A stretch of DNA of 64,000 bases from Gadus chalcogrammus (Eukaryota; Chordata; Actinopteri; Gadiformes; Gadidae). The translations under genes were made by a program, and so were the position numbers. Within the stretch, counting starts at the first letter, position 1; each line of letters opens with the position of its first letter. Positions 1-11,066 of this stretch are shown here, piece after piece. Location: the NCBI RefSeq assembly GCF_026213295.1, contig NC_079431.1, forward strand, positions 16,795,965 to 16,859,964, read 5' to 3'. The notes beneath the pieces were generated by a model. The model worked only from the letters and a program-made list of their open reading frames with translations, made no database searches and was not told where the DNA came from.

Positions 1-3
1 ACT

Positions 4-441
4 TAGGGCTGGGCGATATGGACAAAATCTTATATCACGATATGAGTAATTTTATATCACGATATGGATATATATCACGATATGGTATTTTTGAAGTAAA
101 TTAAAATAATAAATGGCTTAAAATAACCATACTTCACATTTGATCAGTTTTTTCTTTTATTTTGAACTTGAATTTCCATGCTTACAAAGTAGCGAACAAT
201 CTGCCATTAACTGCAGTGTCATATAGTGCAAACATCTTGTAAACATTGAACTGTTTTTTTCAGTACAAATAAATTTTTTTTTTAAAGTTGTGCTTCACAC
301 AAATATTTTAAATACTAATTATACACTTATAAAATAAAGTTATGTGCTGTGCAAATAGCTGGTGGTAAAAATAGAACTGTTTCTTCAATACAAATGAGAT
401 TTTTTTTCAAGTTGCCTTGCTTCAGTCAGTGCAGTGCAATA

Positions 442-472
<31 letters not shown>

Positions 473-565
473 TTTCTTTCTCGATATAAACTATATGGCC
501 AAATCTCTCCCGGTAGACACTTTCATATCGTCCACGGTATGATATCGTCATATCGCCCAGCCCTA
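4..565. mobile_element. hAT-type MITE (non-autonomous DNA transposon)
   Basis: The left end TAGGGCTGGGCGATAT (4-19) is the exact reverse complement of the right end at 550-565. The interior is AT-rich with repeated ATATCACGATATG motifs and no coding potential. The eight bases after the right end read CATTGACT, and the three bases before the left end, all the window shows, are ACT. That fits an 8-bp target duplication as made by hAT transposases. The family assignment rests on the ends and the duplication length only. Confidence 0.8.
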
Positions 566-673
566 CATTGACTGCCAGGACTGAGCACTGAATCAGAGTG
601 GATAAAGATGAAAACGTGGATACAAATACAACAGTGATCTATTTTTACTCATGACCATGAATGAAACTTATTT

Positions 674-1857
674 GTAACACTTTACATTACAGGAGTACAT
701 TAATTAACATTAGTTAATGCAGAAATAATCTTGTTCGGCCAGTAGATTTTCAGGATTCTTCTGAGACATTTGTTTATGAAGGTTTGCACTTTATTTATTG
801 TGATCTTATTGATTCTCCATGTCTCTGCCCCATAGAGCAGGACGGATTTTACGTTGGAGTTAAAGATTCTGATTTTAGTCGTTTCCCGTGTCTCTCTAGA
901 GTTCCAGATGTTCTTGAGAAGTAGAAATGATGTCCTTGCCTTACCTATCCTAGCTTTTACATCTGCATCTGTACCACCCTGACTGCTGATGATACTCCCC
1001 AAGTAGGTGAAGGACTCTACCTCTTCTAACATGGTGTCACCATGTTTTTTGTTTTTCCCTCATGGATGTTAAGTCCTACTTGTGAGGAAGTCTCTATGAG
1101 TGTATTGATCTTGTCTTGCATCTGGTGGTAGCTATGTGACAGTAGTGCCAGGTCATCTGCGAAATCTAAGTCATCCAGTTGTGTCCATAATGTCCATCGG
1201 ATTCCGTTCTTCCTTTGTTCTGTTGTTGTTCTCATGATCCAGTCAATGGCTAGTAAAAACAGGAATGGGGATAGAAGACAACCCTGTCTGACCCCTGTCT
1301 TGATCTGGAACTGTTCTGTGAGCTGTCCATCATGTATCAGGTCATTCCAGAATAGCTGCTTTCAATGATGTTCACTAGAACAAAACAACCCCCAGCAGCA
1401 GACGAACTTGGACAAAGAAGATGGAGATGGATCATTACGCAAACCAGTGTCAAACTCCACCAGACAGGCTCTGACCTGGAACCCTCAAGGGAAGAGAAGC
1501 AGAGGACGTCCTAAAAACACCTGGCGCCGGGACCTCCAGGCAGACACCAAGAGACTGGGAGGCACCTGGTCGCAGATAGAAAAGAACGCCAGTGACCGTG
1601 AACTCTGGAGGTCCCTTGTCGACGGCCTATACCCCAGCAGGGGTGCTACAGGGCACTAACTAACTAACTAATGCAGAAATAATGATTATTATATAGCAAT
1701 AGCATATGGGTTAGTTTAACTCTATTAAATATTTCATTAACATGGACACTATTACTAAACAGGAACCATATGTAAATGATGAGGAGATCATAACTTAATT
1801 AACTGTTAAACTCATGTTAATTAATGGTTAATGAATACCATTATTTTAAAGTGTTAC
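674..1857. mobile_element. MITE interrupted by a LINE insertion
   Basis: GTAACACTTTA (674-684) and TAAAGTGTTAC (1847-1857) are exact inverted repeats. Next to them are AT-rich subterminal blocks rich in TTAATTAACATTA on one side and TGTTAATTAATGG on the other. The element has no coding sequence of its own and is split by the LINE fragment at 730-1668. I could not find a convincing target duplication at the outer ends, so the exact boundaries are uncertain. Confidence 0.55.
730..1668. mobile_element. Non-LTR retrotransposon (LINE), 5'-truncated and 5'-inverted
   Basis: The segment 730 to about 1378 reads as reverse transcriptase on the minus strand: GVRQGCLLSPFLF, then the catalytic FADD motif (about 1160-1175), then LLYGAETW and INKCLRRILKIYW. 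From about 1379 to 1650 the same protein continues on the plus strand (LGQRRWRW, ALTWNPQG, KRSRGRPKNTWRR), ending in a CTAA repeat tail. The 15-bp sequence TAATGCAGAAATAAT flanks the whole block (715-729 and 1669-1683), so this is a single insertion. The protein is broken by frameshifts, for example near 1430. The clade (I/Nimb/RTE-like) is not resolved. Confidence 0.9.
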
Positions 1858-2309
1858 CAACTAATCAAACCAATAGTATAGTGACACATGTCCTGCTGTT
1901 TGTCTGTAACGTTCATGTCATCTCCATTCAAAGAGTGTCCTATTGGAAAGGGGATTTTCGTGTCCCACTGTGCCTTTTCCGGTTCAATACAGCTTACAGA
2001 AAACGGATGAGAGAGAACAAAACAGCAACAATGACAGTAAAGAAGCCAGCGTTTGTTCTACAAATGGTTTCAGACAGGGAATAAGCCTCGTCTTTGTTTG
2101 CTCGCCGCCTGTTTCAACTCTTGGAAGTGTTGCCTCATGTCCCCCTCCTGTGCTCGCTTTGTTTTGTTTCCCCCTTCCCTCTGGAACAAACTGTGTTCCT
2201 ATGGTCCCTTTTGCGGAAACCCATATTGTTCCTAGCTTAGTGTGTGTATAGTTTGTGTGTATGTCTGTGTCAGTGTGTGTTTGTGAGGGTGCGTGTGTCT
2301 CAGTCTGTC

Positions 2310-2448
<139 letters not shown>

Positions 2449-2765
2449 ATGGTTTGTTTTTGTAGGTGTTCGGCAGACCAGCTGATTATGTATGCTGGGA
2501 GATGGGTCCCACTTTGATGAAAGTGATTCAAACTGCCTGTGGCCCAAGAACTTTTCCCCAGTTATTATTTTATTCGACTCAAGGCAACCACCAGTAAATT
2601 GTATTCTGTATACTGATGTTAACCATACTGTATTTATTTCAATCTATAGTATATATCTAGTTGTCTGTCTCTCAGTCTATTCGTCCATCTGTCTGCCTGT
2701 TTATTTATTCAACTTTTATTAATTTACTTTTCTCCTTAGCACATACACCTCACACCTCTCTGTGA

Positions 2766-2862
2766 TAGGTTGACGGTCATGTCATTTCCAATTGGTTGAC
2801 GGCCAGGTCGTTTGTAATTGATTCACAGCTATGTTGTTTCTGATTGGTTCACAGCTGGGTCG
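2766..2862. repeat. Short degenerate tandem repeat
   Basis: About three imperfect units of roughly 32 bp, built on a GATTGGTTcACaGCtggGTCGtt-like theme, lie in tandem. They are visible by eye and diverged. Confidence 0.5.
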
Positions 2863-3043
2863 CTGATACGAATGGTCTGAAGACACACAGCCTGGTTAAA
2901 TTGAATATTGATGTGGCTGTGTCATCTCCCCATCGGCTCCTTGATCAATATGTCACCAGGGAGAGCTGTTGTTCAAGCAATGGCAACTTGACTTGTACCC
3001 ATAGAAACACCACTTTATATCTCCAAAACAAACCAGAGGGCCC

Positions 3044-3960
3044 ACGGTGCTGTACTGTGCAGAAGACCAATAGTGCTGTACTGTGCTGAGGGCCAATAGT
3101 GCTGTACTGTGCTGAGGACCAATAGTGCTGTACTGTGCTGAGGGCCAATAGTGCTGTACTGTGCTGAGGGCCAATAGTGCCGTACTGTGCAGAGGGTCAA
3201 TAGTACTGTACTGAGGGCAAATAGTACTGTACTGTACTGAGGGCCAATAGTACTGTACTGAGAGCAAATAGTACTGTACTGTGCTGAGGGCCAATAGTAC
3301 TGTACTGTACTGAGGGTCAATATTACTGTACTGTACAGAGGGCCAATAGTACTGTACTGTGCTGAGGGCCAATAGTACTGTACTGTACTGAGGGTCAATA
3401 TTACTGTACTGTACAGAGGGTCAATAGTACTGTACTGTACTGAGGGCCAATAGTACTGTACTGTACTGAGGGTCAATATTACTGTACTGTACAGAGGGCC
3501 AATAGTGCTTTACTGTGCTGGGGGCCAATAGTGCTGTACTGTGCCGGGGGCCAATAGTGCTTTACTGCGCTGGGGGCCAATAGTGCTGTACTGTGCCGGG
3601 GGCCAATAGTGCTTTACTGCGCTGGGGGCCAATAGTGCTGTACTGTGCTGGGGGCCAATAGTGCTTTACTGTGCTGGGGGCCAATAGTGCTTTACTGCGC
3701 TGGGGGCCAATAGTGCTTTACTGCGCTGGGGGCCAATAGTGCTTTACTGCGCTGGGGGCCAATAGTGCTGTACTGTGCCGAGGGCCATTAGTGCTGCACT
3801 GTGAGAGACAATAGTACTGTAGTGTACTGTGATGAGGGCCGATAGTACTGTACTGCGACGGGGGCCAATAGTACTGTATTGTGAGAGCAATTAGTGCTGT
3901 ACTGTACTGAGGGGGGCAATAGTACTGTACTGTACTCAGGGCCAATAGTACTGTACCTTC
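3044..3960. repeat. 26-bp minisatellite
   Basis: Some 35 units of a 26-bp motif occur in tandem; it begins AATAGTGCTGTACTGTGCTG and ends AGGGCC. There are point variants (GTGCT/GTACT, GAG/GGG) and some shorter units lacking a TGTAC step. 26 is not a multiple of 3, so the array is open in several frames with a Tyr-Trp-Pro-rich pseudo-protein; I do not call these genes. Confidence 0.93.
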
Positions 3961-4422
3961 TCCAGTGGGAACACAAGTGAGTCTAAAAGTGTGGCCATCT
4001 TTAGAGAGATTGCACAGCCCTTCAAGTCGATGTCCGCTGTGCTGAATTATTCCTTTCCTTTGTTTCACAGCGTAAGACAGAAACCTAATTGGGTTGTACG
4101 TCCAGTCAGAGGTGCAGAGGTCCAACGGGTTCAAGTATTGAACGAGATGTTCCACGTGCATCAGAGGGCACTGGTTGAGTGTGGAGCCAATGCTCATGGT
4201 TATATTACAGCTGAAGAACCAAGCGCCACATTGTATGAACTTGCCGTTGGGAACGCCGTCGAGCCGTAATACACAAACAGAGCAATACGTCTGTTTTTAC
4301 AACATATTGACAACTATTTTGAACGTAAATTTAATGTTCAGGGTATTGTATTATTGTGTGGCTATTGCTGTTCCTTTTACCATTTACCAGATTTTGCTTA
4401 TATGACAGGTAATTCAGGCCTG

Positions 4423-4520
4423 TGTCATTAAGGAGCAGATAGGGGTTAGTACAGGTAACATGCAGAACATGGGGATCAAACCCAGTACCTTTAAGTATGG
4501 ATGCAAACAGCCTAGTCATT
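4423..4520 (-). mobile_element. tRNA-derived SINE fragment
   Basis: Read on the minus strand, the segment carries a pol III B-box-like GGGTTTGATCCCC (about 4471-4484), preceded by a tRNA-like region. It is degenerate, and the A box is not clear. Confidence 0.45.
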
Positions 4521-7129
4521 TAACAATTATAGATTTGTATTATTGCTGTGTAATACTATGCCAAATTATGTGTAGGCTACCAGTTAACATATGCACACAA
4601 ATATATGAACAGTGACGGAAAGAAATATCATAGTTATACTGAACATTAGGTTCATTGAAAATGGTCAACATCCAGGTTCGGATTATTGGTTATGGACTCA
4701 TTATCAGTGATGGACCGTTTTACCAGAAGGCTGCTGTGATGGTGTTTGAGGGTGTGGAGTGGGTGTAGTCTGTGATGGCTTGGTCGCGGTGGGAGTGTTT
4801 TATTGTTGCCGGTGGAGGGATATTGCCCGCAGAGGGAAACAACAGCCATTTGGAACAATTGTCAAGAGCCTAATTCAGCAACATCATTATTCCAGTGTAG
4901 CCTCGTAGCGCATGGCCCGCTTAATGAGAGGCTGGCGCGCTAATGTCCCCATCGAGGACTCCCACATGCACAGACTACACACGACAGGCTTCCACTTAGT
5001 CACTCATCCAGTACAGGACAAGGGGCCCTAAACATGACATCTAATGGCATGTTAACTGCTAATGTAGGAACAGTAATACTCTCAGTTTGGGGGAAGATTT
5101 AAAAACATAAACAAAGGAAGGTGAAATGTATTTTTTGTGTTGGCAAATGTTCTTTAAAAAATAATACAGAAGAACAGAAGGAACAGAAGCAGAAGATCTG
5201 TTTGTATTAGATGTCCGTCAGAACATTCCACTGAAGGACACATGGTGGAATAACATGGCTTTATAAGATGACCTTTGAAAGTTGACAGTTGTTTTGGCCA
5301 AGTCAGTCACTCAGCTCTCCCAATGGGCCTTATTCACCTAGCGGCCCATGAATGCCCAAAATATGCCATTAACCTTTCTGGTCGTCTTTCTCTTTACATA
5401 GAAAATCATAAATTAGCTTCATCCTATGTTCATCAAGACAATATCAAAGAATGGACCAAGGACCAAGAAACTAGTTTAGAATTATAGGAATTTCCCAACA
5501 ACTGAAATAAAATATAAAAGAGATAGAGTGAGTAGAGAAATAGCGGAAAAGTTTTTCTCTTTTTTATCTCTGCATGGTAAGTCTTACCCATGATCATATA
5601 TTCATAACATGGATGATGAACAAGAGGCTTAACTGCAGGGCCTTTGTACTTTGATGCAGTAATTGTGTCAGGCAGAATCCCCTGAAGGTTTCTTTGCTCA
5701 ACATTAGCTTATTACCTAAATCCATTTTAATTGAGTTTCCCTCTTTCACCCTTCCTTTGGTATGTTTGGTAGTGAAACCCAACCACACTTTCCAAAGCAG
5801 TAATATAATGTGAGGGAGAAATAATTTATTTATTTATTTGAGCAGTTTTCATTGGTATATTTGTAGTGTGGTGCAACATCTACAAATACAACGTAGGCTA
5901 TCAAATATGAGTTTGTTTTGATTCATGTGGGGAATGAAATTAATCTGACTATGAGATCTGCTTATGATAGCAGTACACTTTTTCATCAACATCTCAAGCT
6001 ATATATATTATAGATGATAACGTCAGTTATTTAATACATTTAATTTTGGTCAATTTACACAATGAAAGTAGGCCTATTCAATTTTTTATCTTTCTATCAG
6101 TGCTCTGTGCTGTTATTTTCTGTCTAGCAATTCAGCAACATATACTTTTGCTGCCAAAGAGTTGCATTATTGTTGATGGTTAAATACTATCCTTACGCTT
6201 TCTTACTTTCAAATATGCCTTGCAATGTTTAAAGAAAAAAGCAAAACAATAATATAAGGGAGGATTTTATGCTGACTGAAGCACAGGAGTGGTTCGGTGA
6301 CTTGTTGTAATGTCTTTTTTGGACCACTTTTGAAGTCTGCTGCACCAAAGTTCTGAACCAAATCTATTTTTTATCTAAACTAAAAAAAAGTTTCTTGAAT
6401 AAACTGATTTCCATATAGCTCCCCTGTAGGGATATTTTGTGCCACTGTTTTAACGTAAGACAACAGATGGTAATATACCCGTATCAATATTAATTTAGAA
6501 TTGATCATTAGGACTATTGATCTAGGGTTGTGTGTTTGCAGGGTGTAACAAACATCGATTTCAGGTGAAGCAGCGTTAAAGTTCATTAAGTTTTGCAACG
6601 GAACGCCTGCATTGAAAAGTGTTTAGTCTACACATGGTTGTATAAACTCTGCCGCAGGTCATTGTACAAGTTATGTCTTGTTTTTAACACAAAATAATGC
6701 CAAAAAAAGAAAGACAACAACAGCAAAAAGTTACAACAGAAACAACCTTGATATTAACAAGCTCCAATCAGAAATGTGTTCTCGCCCTGTGTATTCTTCC
6801 TTTAATGACGAGCCGAATTTACTAGGTGCTTTAATAAGCACAAAAATTAAAATGAACAACCACAATTATAACAACAATATGAAAGAAAGACCAAATCACA
6901 GCATTATAAACAACATTATCGTATTACACTTAGTCATACATTCCAGTGGATTCTCTCCCAGTGGATTCTGAAAACCGCATACACTCATGTGAGGCTAATT
7001 GTTTCTGACTGCTCTCTACACGGGGGGTACACATCGTCCAGGAATGCATTACTTGTTGGTATCCAAGCAACAGCTTGGATTTTATTGTTGTTTTTGGCTC
7101 TTTGTGGGAGACATATCCTATATGCTCTG

Positions 7130-7132
<3 letters not shown>

Positions 7133-7160
<28 letters not shown>
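7133..7160. repeat. (TG)n microsatellite
   Basis: A 28-bp TG run followed by GGTGGGTGG. Confidence 0.9.
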
Positions 7161-7168
<8 letters not shown>

Positions 7169-8187
7169 GTTCGAGACATCTCTCATTTATCACATCATCG
7201 TCGTCATGTGTTAGTTCTGTCTGAAAGTCGGTGTGTGTGTGGTGGTGGGGGGGAGTTGTGTCTGTCTGAATGTCTTTGTGTGTCAACGATGTCACTTTAG
7301 GAGATAAATTCAAAACATGTGAGCGGTGGGGTCTAGGCATCAGCAGAACAAACAACCTTAGCTGAACCTATTATTTTGGTGGCAGCAGCTTCTGGGGAGT
7401 TTTAAAATGGGCTTTCATGGTTTGTATTGAAGAGTGAAAATGATAGTATTACATTAACATTCAAACTGGATCAGGCATTCCTTATCCTCATCGGCTTTCC
7501 TTGTTCCAATGAGTGGGAGACCATTGACAGCCATGTTGAAGCATTCTGTATTTAATCAGTAGCAAGTCATTCTGTGATTATACGTTTGACACTTGTGCGT
7601 GTGTGGGTGTGTCTATATGTGCGTGTATACAGGTGGGATGACCTCGACAAAGTGTGTGTGAGTGCGTGTGTGGGAGTGTTCCTGTCTTTAGAACTAAAAT
7701 AATGACACAATTACAATGATAAATGTTAAATGTTTAATCTAAGGTGCCTGTTACAGTGTTTATTTGTTTATTGTCGTTGTCATTGTCGGTGCTAATATTT
7801 TCGGGGCAATAATGTCACCCTCTAAGGCAAGCCAGTCAATAAAAGCCGGATTACTATGTTGATTCCTAATCATAATCATCAGAACCGATTTACGGTTGTG
7901 ATGAACTCATATAACCTGATGAAGATATTATTTTATTAATGAGTCGCTGTGTATCTGTCTTTCCGTCATCAAAGCCTTATTTAATGACAAGGGGGCCGAC
8001 CGTAAGATCTGTAGCCCAGAGCTGTCTGCGTACCGATGGGCTGTTTCTACGGCGACATGCGGTGATGTTTATACACCAGGTGGATAAGGGTTGAGGAAGG
8101 GGGGAAGCACCGGAGGCCAGCCAGCAGGTGTAGCTCTCTGTGATTCATCATTCATACATATGTGCTGCTGTCATCACAGAAGCTTTT

Positions 8188-8292
<105 letters not shown>

Positions 8293-8435
8293 AGAGATAG
8301 AGAGCTGGGGCTTTTGCAGCTTGGCACGGCCTCCAGCTTTCACCTCCTATTTGAGAGACAAATACATATCCGTACTGTTGTATTGCCTACATTTTATATT
8401 TCGTATACGTTTTTGTATTTTGTTTGTATTTCATT

Positions 8436-8466
8436 TCAATTCAATTTTATTTGTATAGCCCCATTA
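8436..8466 (-). mobile_element. 3' tail of the L2-like LINE at 11566-13500, cut off by a transposon
   Basis: The sequence TTCAATTCAATTTTATTTG followed by TATAGCCCC is the common antisense 3' end of fish LINEs. It stops at the TA next to the Tc1/mariner end. The matching LINE sequence resumes immediately beyond the other transposon end (GGGCTCAAAT..., 11568 on), so I take the two pieces as one LINE copy. Confidence 0.65.
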
Positions 8467-8927
8467 CAGTTTTTTTCCATCGCTAACGAGCGCTTACCTA
8501 TACTTAAAATACTTTTTCTAAACTCTTAACACAGACTTACACCTACAAAACACAATTGGCCAAATAGATCATTTTCTTCTCAAAAGCACATTTTGTTAAC
8601 TATATACTAACTCTTCATTTCAAAATAGAAGACATCTTCCTCTGCACACACTAACTTTACCAAAACACTGGACATCTGACTCAAAATGAAATTATTCTTT
8701 CAAAGAATAACTCTTGTTTTCACTTCACAAGGAACATGCAGCCAATCAAAGTACACCAGGTTTCAAAATACTGGCTATTGTGGACATTACAAAAACTGCA
8801 TAGACTTTTATGTTTCAGTTGTACAGGTATTTGCATGCAAAACATGAAATCCACTGTTTTTTACGCCAAATTTTTTGGTTGGGAACTGTACTGTATATCC
8901 ACATGTAATGTTCACATTCAAAAGCAT

Positions 8928-9779
8928 TCAAGTAAAAAGGGAATCAGTTTTTTTTTCTTTACTGTTTACTACAGGAGGTATAGTAGAAATACTGTTTACA
9001 GTATGATACAACAGAAAACGTTTTACAGTATTGTTTACTGTAAAGTTAACAAAATATCCATGAACAAAAAAGCAACAGCAAAAAGCCCAGTAAAAAGCGA
9101 GAACTAAAAAAAAGCACAAAATTCCTTTTTCTAATCCCTCTTCAGGGTTAGGCCACAAGTTTTCATCCACATCGCATCTGATGTTATCCAAGGCGATACA
9201 CCTTGGATAAAACCGCTTGGAATGCCTGATCCACCCTTGACAATCATCAACTGTGATGTCCCTGCAGCCAGCATCCATGGCTTCAAGGAGGGACAACTGG
9301 TCATGTGGCTGATGGTCATAGACTTTCCACCTCCATGTAGAAAATAACTCCTCTATGGGGTTGAGGAAAGGTGAATAGGGTGGAAGAAATAGACGAATCA
9401 GTCTTGGGTCGACCTCAAACCATGCTGTAACTGCTTGTGAGTGATGGAAGGCCACGTTGTCCCAGGTGATAACGAAGGTCCTCCTGTTTTCACCCTCCTG
9501 ATCCTGCTCTGGAACCAGGCGCTGGTGGAGATCATCGAGAAAAGCAAGGAGGCGCTCGGTGTTGTAAGGTCCAACCTGACATTTGTGGAGGAGTGATCCT
9601 GCATTTGAAATTGCCGCACACATAGTGATATTTGCCCCTCTCTGTCCAGGAACATCAACTGTGGCCCTTTTTCCAATGACATTTCTTCCACGTCGACGCC
9701 TTTTGGCCAGATAAAATCCTGCCTCATCCACGTATACGAATTCATGAGGGGCCTGGTTGGCCTCCAATTCCATAACTCT
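8928..9779 (-). CDS. Transposase exon 3: DDE catalytic domain
   Basis: This exon encodes the catalytic core of an IS630/Tc1/mariner-type DDE transposase. The three acidic positions are visible: the Asp in YVDEAGF near the start, the Asp in ITWDNVAFH, and the Glu in NPIEELFSTWRW, 35 residues after the second Asp (DD35E by the usual count). Between them is the family's PPYSPFLNPIE stretch. The acceptor TTTCAG is at 9780-9785 and joins exon 2 in phase 0, giving a protein that continues ...RQQYVQ/RVMELE. The last 60-70 residues beyond WPNPEE are hydrophobic and look like read-through past an ancestral stop. No frameshift is seen in the core. Activity is not shown. Confidence 0.9.
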   Translation of the reverse strand, partial: RVMELEANQAPHEFVYVDEAGFYLAKRRRRGRNVIGKRATVDVPGQRGANITMCAAISNAGSLLHKCQVGPYNTERLLAFLDDLHQRLVPEQDQEGENRRTFVITWDNVAFHHSQAVTAWFEVDPRLIRLFLPPYSPFLNPIEELFSTWRWKVYDHQPHDQLSLLEAMDAGCRDITVDDCQGWIRHSKRFYPRCIALDNIRCDVDENLWPNPEEGLEKGILCFFLVLAFYWAFCCCFFVHGYFVNFTVNNTVKRFLLYHTVNSISTIPPVVNSKEKKTDSLFT

Positions 9780-9918
9780 CTGAAACAAAATTGATGTAAA
9801 TCATGCCATTATAGTACTATATACCATACAGTACTGTAACCTATTACTGAGTAGGTTACCTACTTGAAAAGTGCAAAGCTTATAGAACTGTACATTGAAT
9901 TGAATATACACACTATAC

Positions 9919-10201
9919 CTGGACATATTGTTGTCGTAGCACCTTGACTCGCTCACTGTTCCTCTCAAAGGGAACAGTGTAGAGCTGTTTCATCCGCACT
10001 CTGTGTTTGGACAATGTCTGCGTAATGGTTGCGAGGCTGATGCTATTGATATTGTGAAATATCTCTTGGTCCTCCAAAATTCTGCTTTGAATCTCATGCA
10101 GTTTAATTGCGTTATTTGCAACAACCATATCTACTATGGCAAGCTCTTGTTGATGATTAAGGAGCTTACCTCTTCCCCCAGAGGGAGGAAGACGTTGCAT
10201 T
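9919..10201 (-). CDS. Transposase exon 2: second DNA-binding helix-turn-helix
   Basis: Exon 2 starts after an AAAAG acceptor (intron 10202-10299) and ends at a GTATAG donor (intron 9780-9918). It begins with a PPSGGRGK linker, similar to the GRPR-type linker of paired-like transposases. A helix-turn-helix-sized segment follows, including SISLATITQTLSKHRVRMKQ, then TVPFERNSERVKVLRQQY leading into the catalytic exon. Together with the end of exon 1 this gives the bipartite DNA-binding region expected to bind the terminal repeats. Both junctions keep the frame (phase 2 in, phase 0 out). Confidence 0.85.
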
Positions 10202-10299
10202 CTTTTGAGGGACAAAAAAAATCAACATATGCATTACTGTATGGCCTCATTGACATGTCAAGTGAGAATAGAAACAATCCATGTAAAATGCAAACTTAC

Positions 10300-11066
10300 C
10301 TGTTGGTTTGTTGAAAGATGCGTATAAATGACGCAACCATTGACCGCCCCAAATTGGGCTGTACTCTTTCACCAGCCTCCCTTAGTGAAAGACCGTGGTT
10401 TATCACATGGTCAATGATAGTGGCACGAATTCCATCACTCACCACTGCCCTTGTAGCCCTTAGAATGCCACCACCACGCATTCTTATACCTCTACCTTGC
10501 CCTCTCCTTAGGCCTGCTCCTCTCACTACTCCTGCTCCTCTCACTTCTCCTGCACCTCTCACTTCTCCTGCACCTCTCACTACTCCTGCTCCTCTCACTA
10601 CTCCTGCTCCTCTCACTACTCCTGCACCTCTCACTACTCCTGCACCTCTCACTACTCCTGCTCCTCTCACTACTCCTGCTCCTCTCACTACTCCTGCTCC
10701 TCTCACTACTCCTGCTCCTCTCACTTCTCCTGCTCCTCTCACTACTCCTGCACCTCTCACTACTCCTGCTCCTCTCACTACTCCTGCTCCTCTCACTACT
10801 CCTGCTCCTCTCACTACTCCTGCTCCTCTCACTACTCCTGCTCCTCTCACTACTCCTGCTCCTCTCACTTCTCCTGCTCCTCTCACTACTCCTGCTCCTC
10901 TCACTACTCCTGCTCCTCTCACTACTACACCTCTCACTGCTCCTCTCACTGGGCCTGCTCTTCTCACTACTCCTGCTCCTCTCACTACTACACCTCTCAC
11001 TGCTCCTCTCACTGGGCCTGCTCTTCTCCCTGGGCCCCTTGCTCTAACTCTTCCTCGTCCAGACAT
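10300..11066 (-). CDS. Transposase exon 1: Arg/Gly repeat region and first helix-turn-helix
   Basis: The exon opens with MSGRGRVRARGPGRR and then carries many copies of a six-residue VRGAGV/RGAGVV repeat. It ends with a helix-turn-helix (HVINHGLSLREAGERV then GRSMVASFIRIFQQTNR) typical of the first DNA-binding lobe of these transposases. The donor GTAAGT lies at 10294-10299. The Arg/Gly repeat is encoded by an 18-bp minisatellite (about 10500-10985) and is not normal for the superfamily. I infer that a short basic N-terminus was expanded by repeat growth. The ATG at 11066 is the first in frame. A long plus-strand frame over the same array (PLTTPA repeats) is a shadow. Confidence 0.8.
10500..10985. 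repeat. 18-bp coding minisatellite inside transposase exon 1
   Basis: Roughly 25 units of CCTCTCACTACTCCTGCT (plus strand) occur in tandem, with variants TTCTCC and GCACCT. The unit length keeps the frame, and each unit encodes Arg-Gly-Ala-Gly-Val/Glu-Val on the minus strand. Confidence 0.95.

Noticed and set aside
3044..3960. CRISPR-like array
   Set aside because: The units are directly adjacent with no spacers, and the window is eukaryotic.
3015..4197. Repetitive Tyr-Trp-Pro-rich frames on the minus strand
   Set aside because: They arise from the 26-bp minisatellite being open in several frames. There is no domain, no start context and no splice support.
3991..4269. 92-residue plus-strand frame after the minisatellite
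   Set aside because: No recognised domain or splice signals; the opposite strand is open too, so I treat it as chance.
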